In this document: positions 52,180-60,429 of the stretch, one piece after another
How positions within the stretch are numbered: position 1 is the stretch's first letter
Layout: every line of letters begins with the position of its first letter
Assembly: GCF_000250655.1 (NCBI RefSeq)
Contig: NC_016935.1
Span: forward strand, 1,196,001-1,260,000
Length of the DNA stretch: 64,000 bases
Direction of reading: 5' to 3'
Origin: Paenibacillus mucilaginosus 3016
GTDB lineage: Bacteria; Bacillota; Bacilli; Paenibacillales; NBRC-103111
Made by a program: the position numbers and the translations under genes
The notes under the pieces: model-generated
The model's input: only the letters and a program-made list of their open reading frames with translations
Database searches by the model: none
What the model was told of the DNA's origin: nothing

Positions 52180-52785
52180 ATGCAAAGCAGCGCATTTCGA
52201 ATCGTCATCATCATCCTGCTGCTCGGGCTGATCGGGACCCTGGGCTATATGCTGTGGCAGGGGAATCAGAAGCAGATCGATGTCATTAAACCGGCCGCCG
52301 ATTTCAAGCTGGAGAATGTGGACGGGCAGGAGGTTACGCTCTCCGGGACGCAGGGCAAGGCCAGATTGGTGTATTTCTTCTTTTCCACCTGCCCGGATGT
52401 CTGTCCGCCCACGACGTACAATCTCTCGAAGGTGCAGAATGTGCTGAAGGAGAAAGGGGTGTTCGGTACCAAAACGGCACTCATGTCGATCTCCTTCGAT
52501 CCGACCAACGATACGAGGGAACGCTTGAAGGAGTTTGGGGACCGGTTCCAAGCCGACTATTCAGGCTGGTATTTCCTCCGCGGGGATGAAAAATATGTGA
52601 TCGACCTGGCGAAGCAGTATGAGGTGCTGGTCGTGAAGAACCCGAAAGACGGAAGCTTCACCCACTCGAACCTGTGGCTCCTGGTGGACGCCAAGGGACA
52701 GATCCGTACGTATTACAAGGGGGATGCCGAGGATCTTGACATCGAGCAGGTAGCCAAGGATCTCATCCAAATCTCCAAAGATTAA
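52180..52785 (+). CDS. ypmQ: SCO1/SenC-family copper chaperone (YpmQ-like)
   Basis: A 201-aa membrane-anchored thioredoxin-fold protein that delivers copper to the CuA site of cytochrome oxidase. N-terminal anchor FRIVIIILLLGLIGTLGYM (residues 5-23), the copper CxxxC in FFFSTCPDVCPPTT near residue 70 and the ligand His in GSFTHSNLWLLVD near 160. GGGGAG lies 10 nt before the ATG at 52180; the frame upstream has only a TTG. It follows ctaB and fits the same oxidase-assembly role. Confidence 0.94.
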   Translation: MQSSAFRIVIIILLLGLIGTLGYMLWQGNQKQIDVIKPAADFKLENVDGQEVTLSGTQGKARLVYFFFSTCPDVCPPTTYNLSKVQNVLKEKGVFGTKTALMSISFDPTNDTRERLKEFGDRFQADYSGWYFLRGDEKYVIDLAKQYEVLVVKNPKDGSFTHSNLWLLVDAKGQIRTYYKGDAEDLDIEQVAKDLIQISKD

Positions 52786-52851
52786 ACCTTCCGGGATCCG
52801 GCGGGGCACCCGCATGCAGCAAGAAGAACCCTGGAACCTGGAGGCCCGCTT

Positions 52852-53778
52852 ATGACTTATCTTGTCCATATTCTGCTGAACAACGTCATCCCGCTGACGA
52901 TCATGATTGTCGTGGGCGTTGTGCTGTACCGGGCGTTCAAGCTCGACATCAAGACGCTCTCGAAGCTGAATTTCTATTTGTTTTCGCCGGCATTGGTGTT
53001 CAAAATGCTCTATGAATCCCAGCTGTCGCTGAATCTGCTGGGGCAGACGCTCCTGTTCTTCTTCGTTTATTTCGCTGCGATGTACCTGCTGGTGGAGCTT
53101 GTGATCCGGGTCCGCCGCTATCAGGGCGGCATGGTGCCGGCGATGCGTAACAGCGTCATCTTTTACAACAGCGCCAATTATGCGATTCCGCTGAATCAGC
53201 TGGTGTTCGTAGGCGATGCGTTCACGCTATCGATCCAGATTATCATCATGATGATGCAGAGTCTCCTGCCGAATACATACGGCATCTATTCGGTCAATGC
53301 ATCCAAGAAGAACGATATGAAGGATACGCTGCGTACGATCTTAACGCTGCCCGTCATCTATATTATCCCGGTGGCTTTCTTCATGAAAGGCTTCGACATC
53401 CCGGTGCCGGGGCCGATCTATGCGCCGATCAATTATGTATCGGACGCCTTTATCGCCACTGCTCTGGTTACCCTTGGTGTACAGCTCGGGAGTATGAAAT
53501 GGCAGCTGAATTTCTCCGATGTCATGCTGTCGAATCTGCTGCGTCTCTGTATCGGGCCGGCTGTAGGTTTTGCCGTAGTGCTGCTGCTCGGGATTGAGGG
53601 AGTCATGGCGCAGGCGCTGGTGCTTTCCTGTGCGGTACCCACCTCCCTAAGTTCGGTGCTGATTGCCGTAGAGTACGACAATGAGCCTGAATTCTCGTCC
53701 CAGGTCGTGTTTTCCTCCACGATCTTCAGCATATTTACCGTCACCTTGGTCATTTATCTGATGAAATTTATTCCTTAG
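52852..53778 (+). CDS. AEC-family (auxin efflux carrier-like) transporter
   Basis: A 308-aa membrane protein with two sets of five helices. Family traits: LNFYLFSPALVFKMLYESQLS near residue 40, NSANYAIPLNQLVFVGDAF in the middle and the inverted-repeat C-half with ALVLSCAVPTSLSSVLIAVEYD. It probably exports or imports an organic acid such as malate or lactate; the cargo cannot be assigned. GGAGG precedes the ATG. Its last codons overlap the tail of the convergent Toprim gene by 4 bp. Confidence 0.9.
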   Translation: MTYLVHILLNNVIPLTIMIVVGVVLYRAFKLDIKTLSKLNFYLFSPALVFKMLYESQLSLNLLGQTLLFFFVYFAAMYLLVELVIRVRRYQGGMVPAMRNSVIFYNSANYAIPLNQLVFVGDAFTLSIQIIIMMMQSLLPNTYGIYSVNASKKNDMKDTLRTILTLPVIYIIPVAFFMKGFDIPVPGPIYAPINYVSDAFIATALVTLGVQLGSMKWQLNFSDVMLSNLLRLCIGPAVGFAVVLLLGIEGVMAQALVLSCAVPTSLSSVLIAVEYDNEPEFSSQVVFSSTIFSIFTVTLVIYLMKFIP

Positions 53779-54134
53779 AACTTTTCGAAGGTCGGCAGAA
53801 GGGGAGGATACACGATGTATTCTTCCAGGCCGGCCTTTTCGAGCTGCTGAATCAGGTACTCATCGGGCGTGCCTTCCACACCGGCGTAGCCGCGGCGCGT
53901 GTAGATCTGCTCCGCATCCGGAAAGGTATCCCGGAGAATACCTCGGATCTTTTTGCCGGAGGAATCGTTGTCGGTAAAAAGAAACACTTCCCGCTCGCCG
54001 ACCTTCTTCTTGAGATCTTCCAGCCGTGTGGTGTTCAGCGAGCCGTAGGTGCAGAGAATCAGAATGTCGTCGGTCAGCAGACGGCGGAGCCTGCTTTTGT
54101 CATTCTTTCCTTCCACAATGAGTGCGATGGACAT
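53775..54134 (-). CDS. Toprim-domain protein (RNase M5/DnaG-like small protein)
   Basis: A 119-aa stand-alone Toprim domain. It has the conserved Glu in ALIVEGKNDKSRLRRLL near residue 6 and the DxD motif in FLFTDNDSSGKKIR near 60, which bind Mg2+ in primases, topoisomerases and RNase M5. Its small size and the YAGVEGTPDEYLIQQL tail resemble RNase M5-like/YusF proteins. The nucleic-acid target is unknown. AAAGGGGG lies before the ATG at 54134. Convergent with the AEC gene. Confidence 0.85.
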   Translation of the reverse strand: MSIALIVEGKNDKSRLRRLLTDDILILCTYGSLNTTRLEDLKKKVGEREVFLFTDNDSSGKKIRGILRDTFPDAEQIYTRRGYAGVEGTPDEYLIQQLEKAGLEEYIVYPPLLPTFEKF

Positions 54135-54274
54135 GAAAGATCCCCCTTTACGCTGCAAGGTAGCTTGTATATGTAGTATAACCCCATTTCAGGCCTGCGC
54201 CCACTGCGCGAAGCACCGCATTTCCCAGGAAATGTCGAACGATGGGAAGCGCTTTATCTTCTGTGTGGCAATAA

Positions 54275-54310
54275 GAAAAAGACCTGACACGGGTGTCAGG
54301 TCTTTTTCTT
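54275..54310. terminator. Perfect bidirectional-looking terminator near the end of the SLH gene
   Basis: AAAAAGACCTGACAC pairs perfectly with GTGTCAGGTCTTTTT around GG. It lies 33 bp after the stop codon of the SLH gene (minus strand). Confidence 0.92.
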
Positions 54311-54342
54311 GCGCAGTGCCGGTTTGACGCCGGCCTTGCGGA

Positions 54343-55908
54343 TTAGTTGATGAATTTCGCTGTCGTCAGAAGACGCTTCAGCATCGTTGCCGCCTGTGCA
54401 CGGGTAGCCGTGTCACGGGCACCCAGCGTGTCGTCGGTCAGGCCGTCGACGATACCGGATTTGATGGCTGTCGCTACTTCTTCTTCCGCCCATACGATCT
54501 CATCGGAGTCGGAGAATTTCGCCAGCAGGGAAGATTGCTCGGACGCGGTTACTTCAGGCTTGGCACCTGCGTAGTCCAGCGCGCGCACAACCATGGCTGC
54601 GAGTTCTTCGCGGTTGATCGTAGCGTTCGGACGGAACGTGCCGTCTTCGTAGCCGTCGATGATCTTAGCGTATACTGCGGAGTTCACCGTGCTGGAGAAC
54701 CAGTCGGAGGATTCCACATCGCTGAAGGAAGAGCTGCCGGTCATCGGTGTAAGACCCAGGGAACGAACGACAAGAGCTGCGAACTCAGCGCGCGTGATGC
54801 TGCGCTCCGGTTCGAACGCCGTATCGGTTACGCCATCGACAACCAGCTTGTTCGCCAGCAGTTCGATGTTGTTCTGTGCCCAGTGGCCGCTTACGTCACC
54901 GAAGCTCTTGTCGAGCTTGATCACAGCGTATACGCTGTTGCCGTTGCGCTTCAGGTCGGCATACGTGGAGCTGAATACCGTAGGAACGAAGGACAGCTTG
55001 TTCGTCGTCGTGTCGATCAGTACGCCTGTTGCCGAATCCGCATCAACGGAAGCAGGCAGAGGCAGGTAGCGGGATACATAATTGCTGCCGAGGTTCACGG
55101 CAACGGAAGCATTGTTCTTGCCTACAGCCGTCAGGTTGAAGTCTACTGCTCCAGCAACGACTTCACCGCCCAGGGCTTTGGCCGAAGATGCCACGCTGTC
55201 CGCGATCGCCTGGCTAGCCTTGGCAACCGTTACCTTCACGTTCACATCGTCCGTCGTTGCGGACAGCTGGGAAGCCAGGTCCTTCACGTTCAGAACGCTG
55301 ATCGGCAGCACATAGGAGCCGTTCGTGCTCTTGACAATGATGACTTTACCGCCGGAAGTGAAGCCCACAAGTGCCTTGGCAGGGATCAGTGCAAAGTCGC
55401 CTGTAATGTTGATCGTTACCGTGTTGTACTGGTTCAGCGAGCTGATGAGCTGGTCTGCGTTCACGGAACCGTCGGAGTTCGCGGAGATCTCACCGGCACC
55501 GGAAGTGCTGCCGCCGCCGGCCCAACCGCCGCCACCAGGACTGTTTTTAGAGCGGTAGACAGTCTGGTATACCGAGCTGTTTACATTGTTGGGGTCGTTA
55601 AACTTCAATTTCACGTAGTTGTAGGTTCCCACATCCGAAGTGAACTTGAAGTATACAGCGCCGTTAACGTCTTTGCTGCTGTATGTAACGTCGGCGACAT
55701 CCAACAGAGTACCTTCCGGCGAGTAAGCATAGACGCTCGGATAGACGCTGTTATAAACATCGAGGTAGACTTGGCCGGTGACCGTGCCTTTCTTATAGCT
55801 CGTGCCGCTGCTGAATCCCGCCCCGAAAGCGAGCACCGGGAGCAGTACGGAGATGATCAGCATGAGAACAGTGACTTGCGCTGTCTTCTGAAGAACAGCA
55901 GGCTTCAT
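54343..55908 (-). CDS. S-layer homology (SLH) domain surface protein
   Basis: A 521-aa exported protein. Signal peptide residues 1-32 (LMLIISVLLPVLAFGAG). The middle is Ser/Thr/Val/Asn-rich, beta-type, with a Gly-rich linker (GGGGWAGGGSTSGAG). The last about 185 residues hold three SLH modules starting FGDVSGHWAQNNIELLA, FSDVESSDWFSSTVNSAV and FSDSDEIVWAEEEVATA, with ITRAEFAALV-type motifs that bind pyruvylated cell-wall polymer. Start 55908 has AGGAGT upstream. A TTG at 55983 behind an ideal AAGGAGGTGA is a real alternative giving a 25-residue longer N-terminus. Confidence 0.9.
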   Translation of the reverse strand: MKPAVLQKTAQVTVLMLIISVLLPVLAFGAGFSSGTSYKKGTVTGQVYLDVYNSVYPSVYAYSPEGTLLDVADVTYSSKDVNGAVYFKFTSDVGTYNYVKLKFNDPNNVNSSVYQTVYRSKNSPGGGGWAGGGSTSGAGEISANSDGSVNADQLISSLNQYNTVTINITGDFALIPAKALVGFTSGGKVIIVKSTNGSYVLPISVLNVKDLASQLSATTDDVNVKVTVAKASQAIADSVASSAKALGGEVVAGAVDFNLTAVGKNNASVAVNLGSNYVSRYLPLPASVDADSATGVLIDTTTNKLSFVPTVFSSTYADLKRNGNSVYAVIKLDKSFGDVSGHWAQNNIELLANKLVVDGVTDTAFEPERSITRAEFAALVVRSLGLTPMTGSSSFSDVESSDWFSSTVNSAVYAKIIDGYEDGTFRPNATINREELAAMVVRALDYAGAKPEVTASEQSSLLAKFSDSDEIVWAEEEVATAIKSGIVDGLTDDTLGARDTATRAQAATMLKRLLTTAKFIN

Positions 55909-56071
55909 TCGGGTTTCACTCCTATTCTGGTTTACAAATAATGAAGAAGAATCTGTGGAACGATGAACAAATTTCCTGGACAAATGCTTTTTCACCTCCT
56001 TCTTTTCCATAATCTTCTTTTAGATGACTTCGACTGGACACGCTAGTTTATGTCCGTCCTGCCATTTTTGC

Positions 56072-56147
56072 CCTGCGTTAATGAGGCAGTCTTAGGGGTA
56101 TTACCCAAGCTCGTCCAGTACGAAACACCTCGGTTACCTAACGCAGG
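56072..56147 (-). ncRNA. Structured 5' leader element upstream of the SLH gene (candidate)
   Basis: On the minus strand a perfect 9-bp closing stem (CCTGCGTTA with TAACGCAGG) encloses GAGG/CCTC and a GGGTAATACCC hairpin within 76 nt, about 90-165 bp before the possible starts. It matches no riboswitch consensus I know. It may be a regulatory leader or mRNA stabiliser for an abundant surface protein. Structure read by eye. Confidence 0.4.
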
Positions 56148-56239
56148 TTCATATTTAAAGGTTGCAGAATAGGAGGCCAAAACGGCCTTGGTCCTACATA
56201 AATAGGGAATACGTACCAATTTATCCAGGGTTGAGAATA

Positions 56240-56272
56240 GCAAAGAAAGCCGTCCTGAATGGGACGGCCTCG
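56240..56272 (-). terminator. Terminator downstream of the MFS gene
   Basis: Minus strand: GCCGTCC and GGACGGC form a 7-bp stem, followed by TTTCTTTG. It lies about 155 bp after the MFS stop codon; no gene is seen between. Confidence 0.75.
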
Positions 56273-56424
56273 CTGCTTGTATAAATTGACCTTATTATGC
56301 GCCTGCCTTGGACCATAGAAAGGGGCTTTCTTGTTCGTCCTCGGAGGATCGGGGTTCACCTCAAAGCGGGTTCCAGCCGATTCGTCTTTTTGCCCCGTGC
56401 CTTCTGATACATGGTCGGCTGATT

Positions 56425-57591
56425 CTAGGCCTGTACAGGCGTCCGCGTGGCACGCAGGGGGAGCAGGGACAGGGCCACCATCAGGCATAAGAAGGCCAGG
56501 AAGTACGAGGAGACGTGCGTGCGCAGATGACCGGCCAGCATGGGACCGATGAAGGCGCCGATCGAGTAGGAGATGGAGAGCAGGGAGAACACACGGCCGT
56601 ACCGTTGGGAGGTCGTGGATGCCGCCAGCAGGGAGGCGATGGCCGGGAAGATCACCCCTTTGGCCATGCCGATCAGGATCAGGGACGCATACATCGGCAG
56701 GGGCCACTTCACGGACATCCCGAAGAAAATGATCGCGAGCGCGAGAGCGCCGTAAGAAACCCGGATCAGCGGGGCGATCCGGCTGAGGAACAGCATGCTC
56801 AGCGTCACGAGCGCCCCGAGGCTGACCAGCGAGAAGAAGACGCCGGAGGTGAGGATGGAGCCGTGCGTCTCCTTCATGAGCGGCAGCTCGAAGAAGAGAA
56901 TGCCCTGGGAGCAGGAGATCGACAAGGGCACGCTGAAGAACAGCCAGGGGATGGACGAGCCCCGTCCGCTTGCTGGACCTGGCAGGGCCGCGTCCCCGCT
57001 CCCGGAGGCTGGGGAAGCGAACAGCTCGGCCGCCGCCTTCTTGTACCGGCTCTCCTTCACGCCGAACCAGGCAAGCAGTCCGGTGACAATGAGTCCCCAG
57101 CCGAGGAAGGTGAAGGAGCGCTCGAAGCCGAACTGGGCGACAAGGTAAGCGCCGGCCGCCGGACTAAGCACCGACGCTATGGTGTGAACCATGCCGTTGC
57201 CGGCCATGAGCTTGCCCTGCTGCACCTGATCCGAGGCGAGCTTGGCCAGAAGCGAAAGGCATGCGGGCGAGAGAAACGCGAGCACGAAGCCGCTGATGGA
57301 GCGGATGTAGAGCAGATCCCAAGGGTCGCTGACCTTCGATTGGGCGAGCAGCACCAGGCCGGCAATCAGGAGGCTGAAGACGATGAAGGGCTTGCTGCCG
57401 TATTTGTCGACCCCGTATCCGGCCAAGAGATTGCCCGGAATATGGGTGATCGAGTAGACGCCGAGGATCAGCCCGATAAAGGACGGTGCCGCGCCGAGCG
57501 AGATGGCGAACGGGGAGAGGATCGGATATTGGGCGTGGAGATCGAAGAATGCGACGAACATGAACAAATAGAGCCATACGGCCGTTTTCAC
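56425..57591 (-). CDS. Major facilitator superfamily transporter
   Basis: A 388-aa, 12-helix MFS protein with a long hydrophilic central loop (residues about 190-220, Ala/Gly/Ser-rich). The helix 2-3 motif A-like segment is GYGVDKYGSKPFIVFS and the helix 5 region is HTIASVLSPAAGAYLVAQ. This resembles drug-efflux MFS members, but the cargo is not evident. A GTG at 57591 preceded by GAGGTGATT is preferred; a GTG at 57600 overlaps that box. Monocistronic. Confidence 0.87.
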   Translation of the reverse strand: MKTAVWLYLFMFVAFFDLHAQYPILSPFAISLGAAPSFIGLILGVYSITHIPGNLLAGYGVDKYGSKPFIVFSLLIAGLVLLAQSKVSDPWDLLYIRSISGFVLAFLSPACLSLLAKLASDQVQQGKLMAGNGMVHTIASVLSPAAGAYLVAQFGFERSFTFLGWGLIVTGLLAWFGVKESRYKKAAAELFASPASGSGDAALPGPASGRGSSIPWLFFSVPLSISCSQGILFFELPLMKETHGSILTSGVFFSLVSLGALVTLSMLFLSRIAPLIRVSYGALALAIIFFGMSVKWPLPMYASLILIGMAKGVIFPAIASLLAASTTSQRYGRVFSLLSISYSIGAFIGPMLAGHLRTHVSSYFLAFLCLMVALSLLPLRATRTPVQA

Positions 57592-57863
57592 CTGAATCAC
57601 CTCACAATCATTGGTTGTCCTTTAGGAGTCCTTCTCCATCTTACGTAGAGGGAGAGGCCGTTAGTACAAGGATTTGTCCTGGCTGAAACCGTACGCGCTT
57701 CCACGCGTTTTACTTAGGGAAGTCGGTGCGGAGTGCCCCTGATCTTTTCCAAAAAAAAGTAATGAAGAGTCCCCGGCGGCTGTTGTATGATGAGAAAGCG
57801 TGGAAGCAGGACAGGGAAGTGCAGCAGGCTAAAAGTGTAAGCGGAAAAGGGAGAGAGTCGAAC

Positions 57864-58298
57864 GTGGAGTTCTTAACGGAGTTCATGGCGCAGCGCTGGT
57901 ATGTCATTGCAGGCGCATTGGTCATACTGTTTCTAGTGATCAAACTGGTAAAAACCGTCATCAAGTGGGTCATTATTCTGGCCATTGTGGCGGCCGTCTA
58001 TTTCTATGGAGCAAGCTATAAGGACCAGCTGCTGGAGTACGGATCCGCTCTCGGCACCAAGGTAGCGGCCGATGTGAAGAACCAGGCCCTAAAGACAGTC
58101 ACCGAGGAAGCGAAGGAAGCGAAGTATACGCAGAACCCGGACGGCACCTTTACCGTCAAGACCAAGAGCGTCCGGATCGACGGCAAGCCGGGGGCGAGCG
58201 ACGTGCAGGTGACCTTCATGAATCAGACGTTCACCCTCAAGGTGGATGATGTGCTGAAGCGGTTCATCGAGCAGGCCAAAACGGGAGCGGCAGGATAA
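57864..58298 (+). CDS. Single-pass membrane protein (144 aa), unknown
   Basis: Starts at GTG 57864 behind GGGAGAG. One or two hydrophobic segments (residues about 14-50) are followed by a soluble C-terminal domain with DGTFTVKTKSVRIDG and VQVTFMNQTFTLKVDD strands, probably a small beta-domain facing outside. It lies 71 bp upstream of the transglutaminase-domain membrane protein and the two may work together at the cell surface. No family recognised. Confidence 0.65.
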   Translation: MEFLTEFMAQRWYVIAGALVILFLVIKLVKTVIKWVIILAIVAAVYFYGASYKDQLLEYGSALGTKVAADVKNQALKTVTEEAKEAKYTQNPDGTFTVKTKSVRIDGKPGASDVQVTFMNQTFTLKVDDVLKRFIEQAKTGAAG

Positions 58299-58369
58299 GC
58301 CTGACTTTCGGCTGGATTGTAGGACGAAGCGGCCGGCGGCCGAACTCAGAGGTACGGAGGTGAAGACGG

Positions 58370-59518
58370 ATGAACGTGTGGAGTTATGTGAGCGGGCTCA
58401 ATCTGGTCACGGTGCTGATCGCCCTGGTCTTCGGAATCTCGGTGCTGCAGGGGCTGCTCCGAGGGGCAACTTCCTCGGCCAAACGGCTTGCGCTCATGGT
58501 CACGGAAGGGGCGGCCACACTGCTTGGCCTCTTCCTCTCCTGGGAGCTGACCGAATGGGCGTCTCCGCAGGTCCAGCTGTGGCTGGCCTCCCGGACTCTG
58601 TCCATACCACCCGCGGAACTGGGCTTCTGGGAGCAGCTGTACTATACGGGCGTGACGGGGCTGCGGGATTTTTCGCTCCTGCGCTTTGCCCTCCTGTTCG
58701 TTATCGGTTACGGCCTCATCAAGCAGCTGCTCTACCGGCTGATCGATCCGTTCGTGGACAGCTGGCTCTCCGAGCCGGCGCCGCCGGGGAGGCAGCGCAC
58801 GGCCCCGTCCTTCCTGAGCTCGCTCGTCGGCGGAGTGATCGGAGCCGTCACGGGAGCAGGCCGCAGCCTTCTCATGATTGCGCTGCTCTTCATTCTGACG
58901 ACGCTGCTGCCTCAGACGCCGTTGACCTCGTATATCGGCGCGTCGGAGCTGTACCGCAAAGGGGCGACGGAAGTGATCCGTCCGGTCACCGGGGACTTCA
59001 TCGAACAGCGTCTTCCGGTGTTCACCCGGCAGGTCGAGGAGGAATTCGCCTCTATCCTTCAGCGCAAGTACGAATTGGTGGACGCCCATATCCCCGGCAA
59101 TATTGCCGACGCTGCCAAGGAAATTGCGGCGAAGGGCAGGAATGACGAAGAGAAGGCGAAGCTTCTCTACCAATGGGTCGGCACCCGGGTGAAGTACGAC
59201 TGGGAGAAGGTGCGGCTCTACGAGGAGCAGCGGATCTGGAAGGAGCAGACGCCGGAAGAGACCTTTGCCACCAAGGCGGGCGTGTGCATTGACTTCTCCC
59301 GCCTGTATGCGGTGATGGCAAGGTCCATCGGGCTGGATGTGAAGGTGGTGACCGGTCTCGGCTACGACGGGAGAGGCGGGTACGGGCCGCATGCGTGGAA
59401 CGAGGTCTATCTTGCCGAGGACCAAAAGTGGGTTCCGCTGGATTCCACCTGGGTCGCTTCGGGCGGCAACTGGTTTAATCCTCCGAATTTTCAGGAGACG
59501 CATATCAAGGAAGTGTGA
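58370..59518 (+). CDS. Membrane protein with C-terminal transglutaminase-like domain
   Basis: A 382-aa protein. The N-terminal about 200 residues contain four membrane helices in a CvpA-like arrangement. The C-terminal extracytoplasmic part is a transglutaminase-like domain with the full catalytic triad: Cys in KAGVCIDFSRLYAVMAR near residue 304, His in YGPHAWNEVYL near 341 and Asp in WVPLDSTW near 357. Such domains crosslink, deamidate or cleave peptides in the wall. The ATG has GGAGGTGAAGACGG upstream. Probably cotranscribed with the preceding small gene. Confidence 0.9.
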   Translation: MNVWSYVSGLNLVTVLIALVFGISVLQGLLRGATSSAKRLALMVTEGAATLLGLFLSWELTEWASPQVQLWLASRTLSIPPAELGFWEQLYYTGVTGLRDFSLLRFALLFVIGYGLIKQLLYRLIDPFVDSWLSEPAPPGRQRTAPSFLSSLVGGVIGAVTGAGRSLLMIALLFILTTLLPQTPLTSYIGASELYRKGATEVIRPVTGDFIEQRLPVFTRQVEEEFASILQRKYELVDAHIPGNIADAAKEIAAKGRNDEEKAKLLYQWVGTRVKYDWEKVRLYEEQRIWKEQTPEETFATKAGVCIDFSRLYAVMARSIGLDVKVVTGLGYDGRGGYGPHAWNEVYLAEDQKWVPLDSTWVASGGNWFNPPNFQETHIKEV

Positions 59519-59578
59519 GGAAGTACAACCGATGCGGGACATACCGGGGAACCGGGGTGGCGTCAGGCCTGGAAGAAG

Positions 59579-59610
59579 CCCAGAGGGGCTCTCCTCCGGG
59601 TCTTTTTTAA
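59579..59610 (+). terminator. Terminator after the transglutaminase-domain gene
   Basis: CCCAGAGG pairs with CCTCCGGG (one mismatch), followed by TC and T6. Confidence 0.75.
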
Positions 59611-59669
59611 CCTGCCACGGATTTGTGGTACACTGAAACACGGCAGAAGGAAAGGTCAGGTGTGTTCGG

Positions 59670-60389
59670 TTGGCGCTAAGCAAACGATTGGATGAGTATA
59701 AAGCGGTCTTCTTTGACGTGGGCGATACGCTGCTGACGATTCCGGCGGCTCAGGTGATCATGGGGCGGTTTCTCGCCGCGCGTGATTTTCATCCGGACGA
59801 AGCCCGGATCGGCGAACTTTTTACGGAGGCCTTTCGTCTATTTTATTACGGAAAAGAAGTCGGGGCCTTCGAGGCGTGCACGCCGGAAACCGACCGGCAG
59901 TTCTGGATCCGGCTTTATGGCTATATTCTCGAGCATCTGGGCGTGGAAGAACAGAAGTGGACCCCGGAGCAGGTGCACGCCTGCTGCCATGAGCTCTATG
60001 ATCTGTTTACCTCGCCGGAGCATTATTCTCTCTTTGCCGATGTGCAGGAGGTGCTGGCATCGCTTCAGGCCCGCGGGCTGCGGCTGGGCGTGATTTCGAA
60101 CTTCGCTCCGACGCTGCCGGCCATACTGGAGAGCAAAGGAATTCTGCACTTTTTTGACCCTGTGGTGGTTTCGACGCTGGCGGGACTGGAGAAGCCGGAC
60201 CCGGCAATCTTCACCCTGGCCTTGAAGGAGGCGGGACTTCACCCCTCCGACGTGCTCTATGTGGGAGACCATGACATCAACGACGTCTGGGCGCCGAACC
60301 AGGTGGGCATCGATGCCGTCAAAATCCTGAGATACGAGTATCATTCCGGGACGGGTATCCGTTCCCTGAGGGAGCTGCTGGACTCATAA
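59670..60389 (+). CDS. HAD-superfamily hydrolase
   Basis: A 239-aa phosphatase-like protein. Motif I is VFFDVGDTLLT (nucleophile Asp near residue 16; the position two later is Gly rather than the usual Asp). Motif II is GVISNFAP, the Lys of motif III lies in LAGLEKPDPAIF and the acidic motif IV is VLYVGDHDINDVWAP. A helical cap lies between motifs I and II. The start is a TTG with AAAGG upstream. It is followed 40 bp later by the PBP genes, but no link in function is evident. Substrate unknown. Confidence 0.87.
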   Translation: MALSKRLDEYKAVFFDVGDTLLTIPAAQVIMGRFLAARDFHPDEARIGELFTEAFRLFYYGKEVGAFEACTPETDRQFWIRLYGYILEHLGVEEQKWTPEQVHACCHELYDLFTSPEHYSLFADVQEVLASLQARGLRLGVISNFAPTLPAILESKGILHFFDPVVVSTLAGLEKPDPAIFTLALKEAGLHPSDVLYVGDHDINDVWAPNQVGIDAVKILRYEYHSGTGIRSLRELLDS

Positions 60390-60429
60390 TTTTTTTAAAA
60401 AATTTATCCAACAAGAGGTTTATGAGCAG

